DNA of 48,319 nt. Source: Deltaproteobacteria bacterium. Lineage in GTDB: Bacteria > Myxococcota_A > Polyangia > Haliangiales > Haliangiaceae. Positions 28,575 to 36,605 of this stretch are shown piece by piece; within the stretch, counting starts at the first letter, position 1, and the number at the start of each line of letters is the position of its first letter. Below the pieces are notes generated by a model. That model did no database searches, had not been told where the DNA came from, and worked only from the letters and a program-made list of their open reading frames with translations. The position numbers and the translations under genes are program-made. The stretch spans positions 1 to 48,319 of the forward strand of contig JANXOM010000409.1 of NCBI GenBank assembly GCA_025353585.1. Reading direction: 5' to 3'.

Positions 28575-29651
28575 GTGACGGCGGCGGTCTACTTCACGTT
28601 CCCCGACCGCGGCTTTCGCTACGAGTGCCGTGGCTGCGGCGCGTGCTGCAAGGGCCACGGCATCGGGCTCGACGTGGCGGGCGGGCAGCTCGTGCAGCTC
28701 GCGGCGCGGCGGCCGGAGATCGTGCCGTTCCTGCGGCGACGCGGCGAGGCGGTGACGGCGTTCAACCCGCGCGACCGGTGCTGGTTCCTGGAAGATAGCG
28801 GCCTGTGCCGCGTGGAGGTCGAGGACGGGCGCGCGGCGAAGCCGGCGAGCTGCCGGCTCTTCCCGTTCAACCGCGTGTTCCGGCTGGGCGAGGTGGTGGT
28901 CGTGGACTTCAACAGCGTGATCTGCCCGCTGCAGCTCGCGCCGGCGGGCGACGGCGTGCCGCACGCGGAGGTGCTCGCGGAGCTGGCGACGATCGCGGAT
29001 CCGGCGATCGTGGGGACGCCGCTGCCGGGCGATGGCGCGGCGTTCGTGGCGCAGGAGCAGCCGATCGCGGCGGCCCTGTTCGCGGCGGACGGGACCTTGG
29101 AGTCGGCGTGGGCGGCGCAGGCGGGGGAGGGCGACGCGCTGACCGATGCGCGCGCGGATATGGAGGCGCTGTTCGCGGCGATCGGGGCCGGGGCGTGGGC
29201 GCCGCCGGCGGACCTGGCGGCGGCGCGGCTGCTGACGCCGTCGCTGCGGTTCAACGAGCTCTACGGGCCGCGGGCCTACGCGCCGCGCGCCGCGATGGGG
29301 CCGGTGCTGGCGCGCATGTGGCTGGCGTGGCTCGGGTTCTGCGGGCTCGGCGAGCGGCTCGCGCGCCGGCCGCTGGGCCTGCAGGAGATGACGATGGTGT
29401 GGTCCGAGCAGGCGCCGCTGCTGCACGTGGCGGCGCGCTGGCGCGGCGTGCCGAAGCTGACGCCGGGCGCGATCGAGCTGCCGAGCTCCGACCCGGCCGG
29501 GGCCGTGCGCGCCCTGGCCCAGGCCGCGATCGACAACCGCAAGGCGCGCCGCCCGCTCTCGGCCCTCGTGGCCGCGCTGCCGGCGGACCCGATCGTGCGC
29601 GTCACGGCGCTCAAGCTGGCCGACGGGATCCTGCGCGCCGCGTTCGCCTGA
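28575..29651 (+). CDS. YkgJ family cysteine-cluster protein
   Basis: 358 aa. The N-terminus has Y-E-C18-R-G-C21-G-A-C24-C25-K-G, followed by D-R-C-W-F-L-E-D-S-G-L-C and A-S-C-R-L-F-P-F-N-R, the full cysteine pattern of YkgJ (zinc or iron-sulfur binding; biochemical role unknown). The remainder (about 120-358) is alpha-helical, Ala-rich and lacks known motifs; it makes this member longer than the common 100-250 aa forms. GTG 28575 lies 10 bp after the methyltransferase stop, so it may be co-transcribed with the glycan genes. Confidence 0.82.
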   Translation: MTAAVYFTFPDRGFRYECRGCGACCKGHGIGLDVAGGQLVQLAARRPEIVPFLRRRGEAVTAFNPRDRCWFLEDSGLCRVEVEDGRAAKPASCRLFPFNRVFRLGEVVVVDFNSVICPLQLAPAGDGVPHAEVLAELATIADPAIVGTPLPGDGAAFVAQEQPIAAALFAADGTLESAWAAQAGEGDALTDARADMEALFAAIGAGAWAPPADLAAARLLTPSLRFNELYGPRAYAPRAAMGPVLARMWLAWLGFCGLGERLARRPLGLQEMTMVWSEQAPLLHVAARWRGVPKLTPGAIELPSSDPAGAVRALAQAAIDNRKARRPLSALVAALPADPIVRVTALKLADGILRAAFA

Positions 29652-29697
29652 CGACGGCGGGCGGGGGCGAGCCGGTCGCAAAAAATCTGCATCCAGT

Positions 29698-29714
29698 TTC
29701 GCCCGGCGGGCGAA
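29698..29714. promoter_or_regulatory. perfect hairpin TTCGCCC-GGC-GGGCGAA upstream of the ECF gene
   Basis: Seven-base arms with a 3-base loop in the 168-bp gap before the sigma factor. It follows AAAAAA (29679-29685) and precedes AGTAAACTGATG, the most AT-rich stretch of the neighbourhood. It could end the upstream transcript or act as an operator for the sigma operon. Confidence 0.4.
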
Positions 29715-29805
29715 GAGTAAACTGATGAGGTCCCGCATGCACGGTCAAGACGCGGGCCCCGCGAACGGCGTGCGCTCGACCCCCTCGCTTGCGAACTGGA
29801 GGTGT

Positions 29806-29811
29806 TAGCGT
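29806..29811 (+). promoter_or_regulatory. putative -10 element for the ECF sigma gene
   Basis: TAGCGT followed by 8 nt and the ATG at 29820. Confidence 0.35.
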
Positions 29812-29819
29812 CGCCGCCC

Positions 29820-30383
29820 ATGGAGGACGTGCTCCGAGCCCCGCCCGCCCCACCGCCGCTGCTGCTGGCGCGCGTGGCCGCGGGCGAGCGCGCGGCGATG
29901 CGCGAGTGCCTGGCGCGGTACGGTGGGCTGGTGTGGTCCCTGGCGCGGCGGTTCGAGCCGGTCGATGCCGAGGACGCGGTGCAGGAGATCTTCGTCGACC
30001 TGTGGAAGAGCGCGGCGCGGTTCGACGGCGGCATCGCCAGCGAGGCCGTGTTCATCGCCATGATCGCGCGGCGGCGGCTGATCGACCGGCGGCGCTCGCG
30101 GGACCGGCGTCCGGTGACCGAGCAGATCGCCGACGAGCCGCAGCACGCGTCGGCCGGCACGGGGCCCGACACGTGCGCCGAGGCGGCGCAGGCGGCGCGG
30201 GCGCTGGCGAAGCTGCGGCCCGAGCAGCAGCAGGTGCTGGTCCTCGCGACGCGAGACGGCATGTCCCATGGCGAGATCGCCGAGGAGACCGGGATGCCGC
30301 TCGGGACGGTCAAGGCGCACGCGCGGCGCGGACTGATGTCGATCCGGGCGGCCCTCCTGGGCGTACAAGAGGAGCGGTCATGA
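29820..30383 (+). CDS. ECF-type RNA polymerase sigma factor
   Basis: 187 aa. Sigma region 2 about 20-88: E-D-A-V-Q-E-I-F-V-D-L-W-K, then I-A-R-R-R-L-I-D-R-R-R, the -10-binding helix. Region 4 about 128-180: L-R-P-E-Q-Q-Q-V-L, G-M-S-H-G-E-I-A-E-E-T-G-M-P-L-G-T-V-K-A-H-A-R-R-G. No region 3, as expected for ECF factors. ATGA overlap with the next gene, a membrane-anchored anti-sigma factor, marks the pair as a signal unit. The linker between regions (about 95-125) is acidic and longer than in many ECFs. Confidence 0.93.
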   Translation: MEDVLRAPPAPPPLLLARVAAGERAAMRECLARYGGLVWSLARRFEPVDAEDAVQEIFVDLWKSAARFDGGIASEAVFIAMIARRRLIDRRRSRDRRPVTEQIADEPQHASAGTGPDTCAEAAQAARALAKLRPEQQQVLVLATRDGMSHGEIAEETGMPLGTVKAHARRGLMSIRAALLGVQEERS

Positions 30384-31195
30384 AGTCGCAGGTCCTGACT
30401 CCGCGCACCGAGGAGCTGCTCGTCGAGCGCGCGCTGCGGCCGCTGACCACGGCGGAGACCGCCGAGCTCGACGCGCTCGGCGCGGCGGACGATGGCTCGC
30501 TGGACCTGGCCGCCGCGGCGCTCGCGGTGGCGACGATGCCGAGCGAGGCCATGCCGGCGGACGTGCTCGAGCGGCTGGTGGCGCGCGCGCTCGCGACCGC
30601 GCCGACCGCCCCCGCTGTCGCCACGCCGCGTGCCCCCGCCGACATCGTCCCGATCGCCGCCGCGCGCGCGAAGGCCGCCGACCGCAAGCGCGGGTTCTCC
30701 GCGGCCTGGCTGGCGGCCGCCGCCGGTGTGGCCGTCGCGATCGGCGCGGGCGTCTACGCGCGCAACGCCTCGAACTCCGTGAGCGCCACCGTGGAGCCGC
30801 CGCCGAGCGTCGCGCGCGCCGAGCTCCTCGCCGCTGGCGGCGATGCCCGCACGCTCGCCTGGAGCGCCACCACCGACGCCGCCGCCACCGGCGCCTCTGG
30901 CGACGTCGTCTGGAGCGCCGCCCGCCAGCGCGGCTACATGCGCTTCGTCGGCCTCGCCGCCAACGATCCCAAGGCCGCGCAGTATCAGCTCTGGATCTTC
31001 GACCGCACGCGCGACCAGGCCTACCCGATCGACGGCGGCGTCTTCGACGTCAGCTCGACCGGCGAGGTCGTCGTGGCCATCTCCGCCAAGCTTCACGTCG
31101 ACGACGCGACCCTCTTTGCCGTCACGGTCGAGCGGCCGGGCGGCGTCGTGGTCTCGAAGCGCGAGCGCATCGTCGTCACGGCGAAACCCAGCTGA
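30380..31195 (+). CDS. membrane-anchored anti-sigma factor, RskA-like
   Basis: 271 aa. Cytosolic part 1-105 (sigma-binding, Ala-rich, no zinc-binding HxxxCxxC), one membrane helix at about 110-128 (A-A-W-L-A-A-A-A-G-V-A-V-A-I-G-A-G-V-Y), then a periplasmic domain to 271 with W-S-A-A-R-Q-R-G-Y-M-R-F-V-G-L and Y-Q-L-W-I-F-D, the RskA C-terminal signature. It would hold the ECF factor at the membrane until a periplasmic signal triggers proteolysis. ATG 30380 overlaps the sigma stop (ATGA). Confidence 0.9.
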   Translation: MKSQVLTPRTEELLVERALRPLTTAETAELDALGAADDGSLDLAAAALAVATMPSEAMPADVLERLVARALATAPTAPAVATPRAPADIVPIAAARAKAADRKRGFSAAWLAAAAGVAVAIGAGVYARNASNSVSATVEPPPSVARAELLAAGGDARTLAWSATTDAAATGASGDVVWSAARQRGYMRFVGLAANDPKAAQYQLWIFDRTRDQAYPIDGGVFDVSSTGEVVVAISAKLHVDDATLFAVTVERPGGVVVSKRERIVVTAKPS

Positions 31196-31263
31196 TCACC
31201 GCACGTCGACCGAGGGAGGGGCCACGTGGGTCACCTCGCCGGCGCGGTCGGGGCGCGCCATTT

Positions 31264-31690
31264 TGCGACAACCGCGCCGCGCTCGCGAACGATCAGCGGG
31301 ACCGCGACGGCGATGGGGTCGGGGACGCGTGGGATCCGCTGCCGCTGTCGCCCGCCGAGCATCTGGTCCGGTTCGAGGCGTTCGCCCGCGCCGGCTCGGC
31401 GATGCCCGCGGGCTGGACCGCCGTGGGCGGCGCGCTCTGGACCGTCGGCGGCGATGACCTCCACGTCGTGGCCACCGACGGGAGCTCGGCCGTGCGCTGC
31501 ACCTCGGCGGCGACGACACGACCGCGATGGAGCATGTGAGCGCGCTGGTCCGGTGCGACACCACGCTCGCGGGGGAAGCGGCCCGCAGCGGATCGCGGCG
31601 CCCCCCTACCGTAACGCCGGCCCCCGGATCCGCGCCGTCGACAACGCGTATCACGACGTCCCGATCATCAGCCGCGCGCCGTGGGGCCCG
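31264..31690 (+). pseudogene. decayed fragment of a thrombospondin type-3-repeat-like surface protein
   Basis: In frame from 31264 one reads C-D-N-R-A-A-L-A-N-D-Q-R-D-R-D-G-D-G, then V-G-D-A-W-D-P: a thrombospondin type-3 repeat with two cysteines lost. A beta-domain follows (L-V-R-F-E-A-F...G-W-T-A-V-G-G-A-L-W-T-V). Near 31497-31500 one base is missing and the sense continues in another frame as L-H-L-G-G-D-D-T-T-A-M-E-H-V-S-A-L-V-R. Further shifts occur before 31690 (R-I-R-A-V-D-N-A-Y-H-D-V). There is no start and no 5' repeats, so this is a truncated remnant occupying the 526-bp gap between the anti-sigma gene and the DUF885 gene. Confidence 0.55.
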
Positions 31691-31709
31691 CGCATCGCCG
31701 ATCGCCCTG

Positions 31710-31715
31710 TATCGT
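31710..31715 (+). promoter_or_regulatory. putative -10 element for the DUF885 gene
   Basis: TATCGT followed by 6 nt and the GTG at 31722; decides the start. Confidence 0.45.
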
Positions 31716-31721
31716 GCGCGC

Positions 31722-33521
31722 GTGCTTCGCTTTCGCGCGCTCGCCCTCGCGGTCTCCGTCCTCGCCGCCTGCTGCCCGCCACTGGTACCGGTCGGTCCCC
31801 CCGGGGCGACCGCCTCGGCCGCCGTCGATGCGCGCCGCCAGCAGCTGCGCGATCTCCTCGCCGAGAACTGGGAGTGGTTCCTGCGCGTCACGCCCGATGC
31901 GGCGAGCGGCCTCGGCGACCCTCGCTACAACGATCGCTGGGGCGACTACTCGGACGCCGGGAATCGCCGCGAGCTGGGCGAGATGCGCGGCTTCCTCGCG
32001 CGCCTCACCGCGATCGACACGACCGGGTTCCCGCACCAGGAGCAGCTGAACAAGGCCGTGCTCGCGCGCCGGCTCCAGATGGCCGTCGACGCCGAGCGCT
32101 TCGAGGGCTGGCTCATGCCCATCACGCAGTACTCCGGTGCGCACATCGACCTCCCGCAGGAGATGGTGACGTTCCCCTTCGCGACGGTGAAGGACTACGA
32201 CGACTACCTCGCGCGGCTCCACGGGCTGCCGAAGGTGCTCGCCGATCTCACCGCGTGCATGCGCACCGGCCTCGGCAAGGGGCTCGTCCCGCCGCGCATC
32301 TTGCTCGCGCGCGTGGCGACGCAGGCCGAGGACATCGCGACGCCGGCGTCGGGGGCGAGCCCGTTCGCGGCCCCGCTCGACAAGTTTCCCCCGGCGGTCC
32401 CCGAGGCCGACCGGGCGCGGCTCCGCGCGGCGATCGCGGCCGCGATCCGCGACGAGGTCGCGCCCGCGTACGTGCGATTCGCGGCCTTCGTGCGCGCGGA
32501 CTACGAGCCGCACGGGCGCGCCGAGGTCGGGGAGTGGGCGCTGCCGCTGGGCGTCGCGCGCTACCAGCTCGAGATCGCGGCGAGCACCACGACCACGATG
32601 ACGGCCGACGAGATCCACGCGCTCGGCCTGCGCGAGGTCGCGCGGATCGAGGCCGAGATGCTCAAGACGGCGAAGACGCTCGGCTCGCCGGACCTGGCGT
32701 CGTTCGCGGCGGCGATCGCGAAGGACCCCGCGCGGCACTTCCACTCGCGCGCGGAGGTGCTCGCGCGCTATCGCGCGTACATCGATGCCATCTACCCGAA
32801 GCTGCCAGCGCTGTTCGGCACGCTACCGAAGGCGACGCTCGAGGTCGCCGCCGTGGAGCCGTTCGCCGAGGAGGGCGCCTCGGCGGCGGCCTACCTGCAG
32901 GGCGCGCCGGATGGCTCGCGACCCGGGCGCGTCATGATCAACACCGGCGCGTTCGAGAGCCGGACGGTGCTGAGCGTCGAGACGACCGCGTACCACGAGG
33001 GCGTGCCGGGCCATCACATGCAGATCGCGATCGCGCAGGAGATCACGGGGCTGCCGCCGGTGCGCCAGCACGCGTACTTCACCGCGTACACGGAGGGCTG
33101 GGCGCTCTACGCGGAGCGGCTCGGCGAGGAGCTCGGCCTCTATCAGGATCCGTACAGCTACTACGGCCACCTCCAGGACGAGATGCTGCGCGCGATCAGG
33201 CTCGTCGTGGACACGGGGCTGCACGCGAAGCACTGGTCGCGGCAGCAGGTCGTCGACTTCTTCCACGCGCACTCCACGAGCGACGAGGTCGAGGTGCAGA
33301 GCGAGACCGATCGCTACATCGCGGATCCGGGGCAGGCGCTCGGCTACAAGGTCGGCCAGCTGAAGCTCCTCGCGCTGCGCGAGAAGGCAACACAGGCGCT
33401 CGGCGCGAAGTTCGATCTGCGCGCGTTCCACGATCTCATCCTCGGCTCCGGCGCGCTGCCGCTCGACGTGCTCGAGGAGCAGGTCGACGCCTGGATCGCC
33501 GCGCAGCCGGCGCGGCCGTAG
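31722..33521 (+). CDS. DUF885 family lipoprotein, putative zinc carboxypeptidase/dipeptidase
   Basis: 599 aa. Lipoprotein-like signal V-L-R-F-R-A-L-A-L-A-V-S-V-L-A-A-C17. The mature chain is alpha-helical with the metal site Y-H425-E426-G-V-P-G-H431-H432 and downstream A-Y-T-E-G-W-A-L-Y-A-E, which is the hallmark of DUF885 proteins, distant relatives of M3/M32-type peptidases. Length matches the family (about 580-610 aa). GTG 31722 follows TATCGT by 6 nt and gives a compact signal; the frame extends upstream into the decayed gene. Probably a periplasmic peptidase. Confidence 0.88.
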   Translation: MLRFRALALAVSVLAACCPPLVPVGPPGATASAAVDARRQQLRDLLAENWEWFLRVTPDAASGLGDPRYNDRWGDYSDAGNRRELGEMRGFLARLTAIDTTGFPHQEQLNKAVLARRLQMAVDAERFEGWLMPITQYSGAHIDLPQEMVTFPFATVKDYDDYLARLHGLPKVLADLTACMRTGLGKGLVPPRILLARVATQAEDIATPASGASPFAAPLDKFPPAVPEADRARLRAAIAAAIRDEVAPAYVRFAAFVRADYEPHGRAEVGEWALPLGVARYQLEIAASTTTTMTADEIHALGLREVARIEAEMLKTAKTLGSPDLASFAAAIAKDPARHFHSRAEVLARYRAYIDAIYPKLPALFGTLPKATLEVAAVEPFAEEGASAAAYLQGAPDGSRPGRVMINTGAFESRTVLSVETTAYHEGVPGHHMQIAIAQEITGLPPVRQHAYFTAYTEGWALYAERLGEELGLYQDPYSYYGHLQDEMLRAIRLVVDTGLHAKHWSRQQVVDFFHAHSTSDEVEVQSETDRYIADPGQALGYKVGQLKLLALREKATQALGAKFDLRAFHDLILGSGALPLDVLEEQVDAWIAAQPARP

Positions 33522-33533
33522 CTCGGTGCGGAG

Positions 33534-34565
33534 CTAGCGCACGCTCGCGGCGGCGCGCTCGCCCGCGGTCGCGGTCGGGGTCCGCGACGCGGGGACGCGC
33601 TCGGCGCGGGCCGCCGCGACGACGTCGAACGACACGGACGCGGTGACGCCCGCGACGGTGGCCGCGAGGGTCAGCGGGCCGAGCGTGGTGGGCGTCACGC
33701 TCACGCAGTTCGGCGGCAGGATGGGGCTCGACGTCACGGGCGGGCCGGACGGCGAGGTGATGCTCCACGTCAGCCCGGTCACGGCGTGGCCGGCCGTGGT
33801 CGCCTGGAAGCAGGCGAGATCCGCCTCGCCGACGGGCAGCGCCACGGGCGCGAGCGCGGTGATCGCGTCCACGTGGTCCACGATCAGGATGTCGAGCGTG
33901 GTCGTGGCGGCGCCCGCGGTGACCGTCAGCGGGAACGTGCCGGCCGTCAGGCCCGTCAGGCTCGCCGTGTCCCACGCGGTCTGCGTCGCGCCGCTCAGGG
34001 CGAGGACCGCCGAGGTGTCGGCGAGGCGGTCGTTCGTGTCGTCCGTGAGCGCGATGCCCAGGAGCCGGGCGCTGGTCGCGAGCGCGAGCGGGACGTCCGC
34101 CGCGACCCGCTCGCCGCCCGACGGGAGCAACGTGACGTGCGCGAGGTCCTTGCCGACCAGCGACTTCCGGTCGTAGAGCGCGCCGGCCGGATCCGTGATG
34201 CGCAGGTAGTTCGCGTGCGCGCCGACGCCGCGCACCGTGACCACCGGGCCGGCGGTCGCCTCGACCGCGACGCCCGCCCCGCCGGTGTCGTCGGCAAGAT
34301 ATGGCAGGTCGAACGGGATGAAGCGGCCGCTCGGGTCGTACTCGAGGGCGATGTCCTGGGTCCCGCCGACCGCGGTGTAGAGCGGCCCGCCGGCGATCGG
34401 GAGGTCGAACTGCTTGGCCCCGTCGAACTCGAGGCCGCCGGGCGCGCTGGTGGTGCAGGTCTCGCCGACCGGACATGTCCCGCCGCCCGCGGCGCGATCC
34501 CCGTCCATCGTGCAGCCCGCGAGCGTGACCAGGGCCGGCAAGGCGCAGCGGAGGGCATGGGACAT
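33534..34565 (-). CDS. lipoprotein with Ig-like beta domains, unknown function
   Basis: 343 aa. Signal M-S-H-A-L-R-C-A-L-P-A-L-V-T-L-A-G-C18 with a good lipobox. Residues 25-40 carry a cysteine-containing linker (C-P-V-G-E-T-C). The remainder is Thr/Val/Ala-rich beta sequence forming perhaps three Ig-like domains, for example A-G-T-F-P-L-T-V-T-A-G-A-A-T-T-T-L-D and W-S-I-T-S-P-S-G-P-P-V, ending in T-A-S-V-S-F-D-V. No catalytic motif. The stop lies 12 bp from that of the convergent DUF885 gene. Confidence 0.75.
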   Translation of the reverse strand: MSHALRCALPALVTLAGCTMDGDRAAGGGTCPVGETCTTSAPGGLEFDGAKQFDLPIAGGPLYTAVGGTQDIALEYDPSGRFIPFDLPYLADDTGGAGVAVEATAGPVVTVRGVGAHANYLRITDPAGALYDRKSLVGKDLAHVTLLPSGGERVAADVPLALATSARLLGIALTDDTNDRLADTSAVLALSGATQTAWDTASLTGLTAGTFPLTVTAGAATTTLDILIVDHVDAITALAPVALPVGEADLACFQATTAGHAVTGLTWSITSPSGPPVTSSPILPPNCVSVTPTTLGPLTLAATVAGVTASVSFDVVAAARAERVPASRTPTATAGERAAASVR

Positions 34566-34683
34566 GCGCGCTGTGAAGCACGCTGCGTACCAGGCAGACC
34601 GCGTGAGGTTCCGGTCCGTTGCCGCGGAGGCGATCAGGGATTGCCAGGCGAGCGCGACATCGCGGTCGCGGAGCGGACGCGCG

Positions 34684-35592
34684 CTACTTCGCGTACGCGG
34701 TGAGCGCGGCGACGAGCGCGTCGGAGACGAGGCGCACGCGGTGCACGCCGCGGAGGTCTTCGTGCGTAACGACCCAGGTGTCGAGCGCGAACGCGAAGGC
34801 GCGCGGGAGGAGATGCACGAGGTTCGGGTCCCGGGCGGCGACGGCGAGCTGGCAGACTCCGATCCCGACGCCGGCGCGGATCGCGGCGAGCTGGCCGAGG
34901 TCGTTGTCGCACCGGTACGCGAAGCTCTCGCGCTGGAGCGTCAGGCCGCTCGCGCGCAACGCACGGACGCCGAGCGGCGCGCGTTCGTAGCCGATGACGC
35001 GGAAGCGCGCGAGGTCCGCGAGCGAGGTCGGCGTGCCGGCGGTGGCGAGGTAACGGCGGTGGGCGTGGAGGCCGAGGCGAATGGCGCCGACGCGCTTGCC
35101 GAGCAGCTGCTTCTGCGTCGGGCGCGTCATGCGAACGGCGATGTCGGCGGCGCCGCGGAGGAGGTCCTCGCTCGCGCTGGTGAGGCTGACCTCGAGGACG
35201 AGCCCGGGATGTCGGTCCTGGAGCGCGGCGAGGATCGGCGGCAGGACCTCGACGCCGATGACCTCGCTCGCCGTGACGCGCACGATGCCGACCGCGGCGG
35301 CGGGATCGGCGGACGCGACGCGCACGAAGGACTCGGCGGCGCTGGCCATGGCGCGCGCGGGCTCCCCGAGGCGCCGGGCGGCGTCGGTGGCGGTCAGGCC
35401 TTGCGGCGAGCGGACGAACAGCGCGACGCCGAGCTGGCGCTCGAGATCCTCGACGCGGCGACGCACGGTCGGCTGGGCGAGCCCGAGCGCGCGGGCGGCC
35501 GCCGACAGGCTGCCATCGCGGAGGACGGCGAGGAACGCGCGCTGCCGCTCCCAGTCGATCGGCTCGTCGGGAGCGCGTTTGGCGTTCATCAT
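34684..35592 (-). CDS. LysR family transcriptional regulator
   Basis: 302 aa. Winged helix at about 14-73 (F-L-A-V-L-R-D-G-S-L-S-A-A-A-R-A-L-G-L-A-Q-P-T-V-R-R-R-V), effector-binding domain about 100-300 (G-I-V-R-V-T-A-S-E, L-P-P-I-L-A-A-L). Divergent from the NmrA-like oxidoreductase gene with 67 bp between, the standard layout for a LysR protein controlling its neighbour. ATG at 35592 (M-M-N) used; a second ATG follows immediately. The gap is AT-rich (ATTTATGTACGAAC) and may hold the operator. Confidence 0.92.
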   Translation of the reverse strand: MMNAKRAPDEPIDWERQRAFLAVLRDGSLSAAARALGLAQPTVRRRVEDLERQLGVALFVRSPQGLTATDAARRLGEPARAMASAAESFVRVASADPAAAVGIVRVTASEVIGVEVLPPILAALQDRHPGLVLEVSLTSASEDLLRGAADIAVRMTRPTQKQLLGKRVGAIRLGLHAHRRYLATAGTPTSLADLARFRVIGYERAPLGVRALRASGLTLQRESFAYRCDNDLGQLAAIRAGVGIGVCQLAVAARDPNLVHLLPRAFAFALDTWVVTHEDLRGVHRVRLVSDALVAALTAYAK

Positions 35593-35647
35593 TTATGTAC
35601 GAACAGACTGACACGGAAGAGCAATTTTCGACCAGGTGGGTCGCGGC

Positions 35648-35653
35648 TAGGTT
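35648..35653 (+). promoter_or_regulatory. putative -10 element for the NmrA-like gene
   Basis: TAGGTT followed by 6 nt and the ATG at 35660. Confidence 0.4.
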
Positions 35654-35659
35654 GAGGGC

Positions 35660-36604
35660 ATGACGAATCGCATCGCTCTGGTTCTTGGCGCAAACGGTGG
35701 CATCGGCGGCGAGACCGCCACGGCGCTCGCGACGGCGGGGTGGCAGGTCCGCGCGCTGGCCCGCACGCTGCCGGCGACGACGACCGATGGCATCACCTGG
35801 GTCCGCGGGGACGCGATGGACGCGAGCTCGGTGGCGGCGGCGGCGACCGGCGCGGCGGTCATCGTCCATGCGGTGAACCCGCCGGGCTATCGCGACTGGG
35901 ATCGGCTGGTGCTGCCGATGCTCGACCACACGATCGCGGCGGCGACGAGCGTCGGCGCGCGGGTGGTCCTGCCGGGGACGATCTACAACTACGGGCCGGA
36001 CGCGTATCCGCTCCTGCGCGAGGAGTCGCCGCAGCACCCGGTGACGCGGAAGGGCGCGATCCGCGTGGAGATGGAGGCGCGGCTGCGGGCGAGCGGGGCG
36101 CGGTCGTTGATCGTGCGCGCCGGCGACTACTTCGGCCCGCGCGCGAAGAACAACTGGTTCTCGCAGGGGCTCGTGACGCCGGGCGCGCCGGTCCGCAAGG
36201 TGACGACGCCGGGGGCCGACGGCGTCGGGCACGCGTGGGCCTACCTGCCAGACGTGGCGTCGACGTTCGCCGCGCTGCTCGCGCGCGAGGCGGCGTTGCC
36301 GGCCGCGGCGCGGTTCCACCTCGCGGGGCACTGGGATCCGGACGGCGCGCACATGGCCGCCGCGATCGCGCGCGTGGTCGGCGGGCCGCTGCCCACGAAG
36401 CGCCTGCCGTGGTGGCTCCTGCGCCTCGCGTCGCCGTTCGACGTGACGCTGCGCGAGCTGACCGAGATGCGCCCGCTCTGGCGCACGCCGATCGAGCTCG
36501 ATGGCACCGCGCTGGCCGCCGCGCTCGGCGGTCGCGAGCCGCGCACCGACCTCGACACCGCGGTCCGCGCGACGCTCGTCGGCCTCGGCTGCCTGACCGC
36601 CTAG
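35660..36604 (+). CDS. NAD(P)-binding atypical SDR/NmrA-like oxidoreductase
   Basis: 314 aa. Nucleotide-binding G10-A-N-G-G-I-G16-G, then R-A-L-A-R at the end of strand two (suggests NADP). V-V-L-P-G-T-I-Y-N-Y-G-P is the region where extended SDRs keep the catalytic Ser/Tyr, but a YxxxK is not obvious, so it may be an atypical SDR (NmrA/TMR-like). Reaction unknown. Regulated, most likely, by the divergent LysR protein. Confidence 0.85.
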   Translation: MTNRIALVLGANGGIGGETATALATAGWQVRALARTLPATTTDGITWVRGDAMDASSVAAAATGAAVIVHAVNPPGYRDWDRLVLPMLDHTIAAATSVGARVVLPGTIYNYGPDAYPLLREESPQHPVTRKGAIRVEMEARLRASGARSLIVRAGDYFGPRAKNNWFSQGLVTPGAPVRKVTTPGADGVGHAWAYLPDVASTFAALLAREAALPAAARFHLAGHWDPDGAHMAAAIARVVGGPLPTKRLPWWLLRLASPFDVTLRELTEMRPLWRTPIELDGTALAAALGGREPRTDLDTAVRATLVGLGCLTA

Positions 36605-36605
36605 C

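Noticed and set aside
31196..31261. A 21-codon minus-strand frame ending in a TGA that abuts the anti-sigma gene stop.
   Set aside because: It mimics the tight convergent endings seen elsewhere and could be the tail of a lost gene, but it is too short and has no recognisable sequence.
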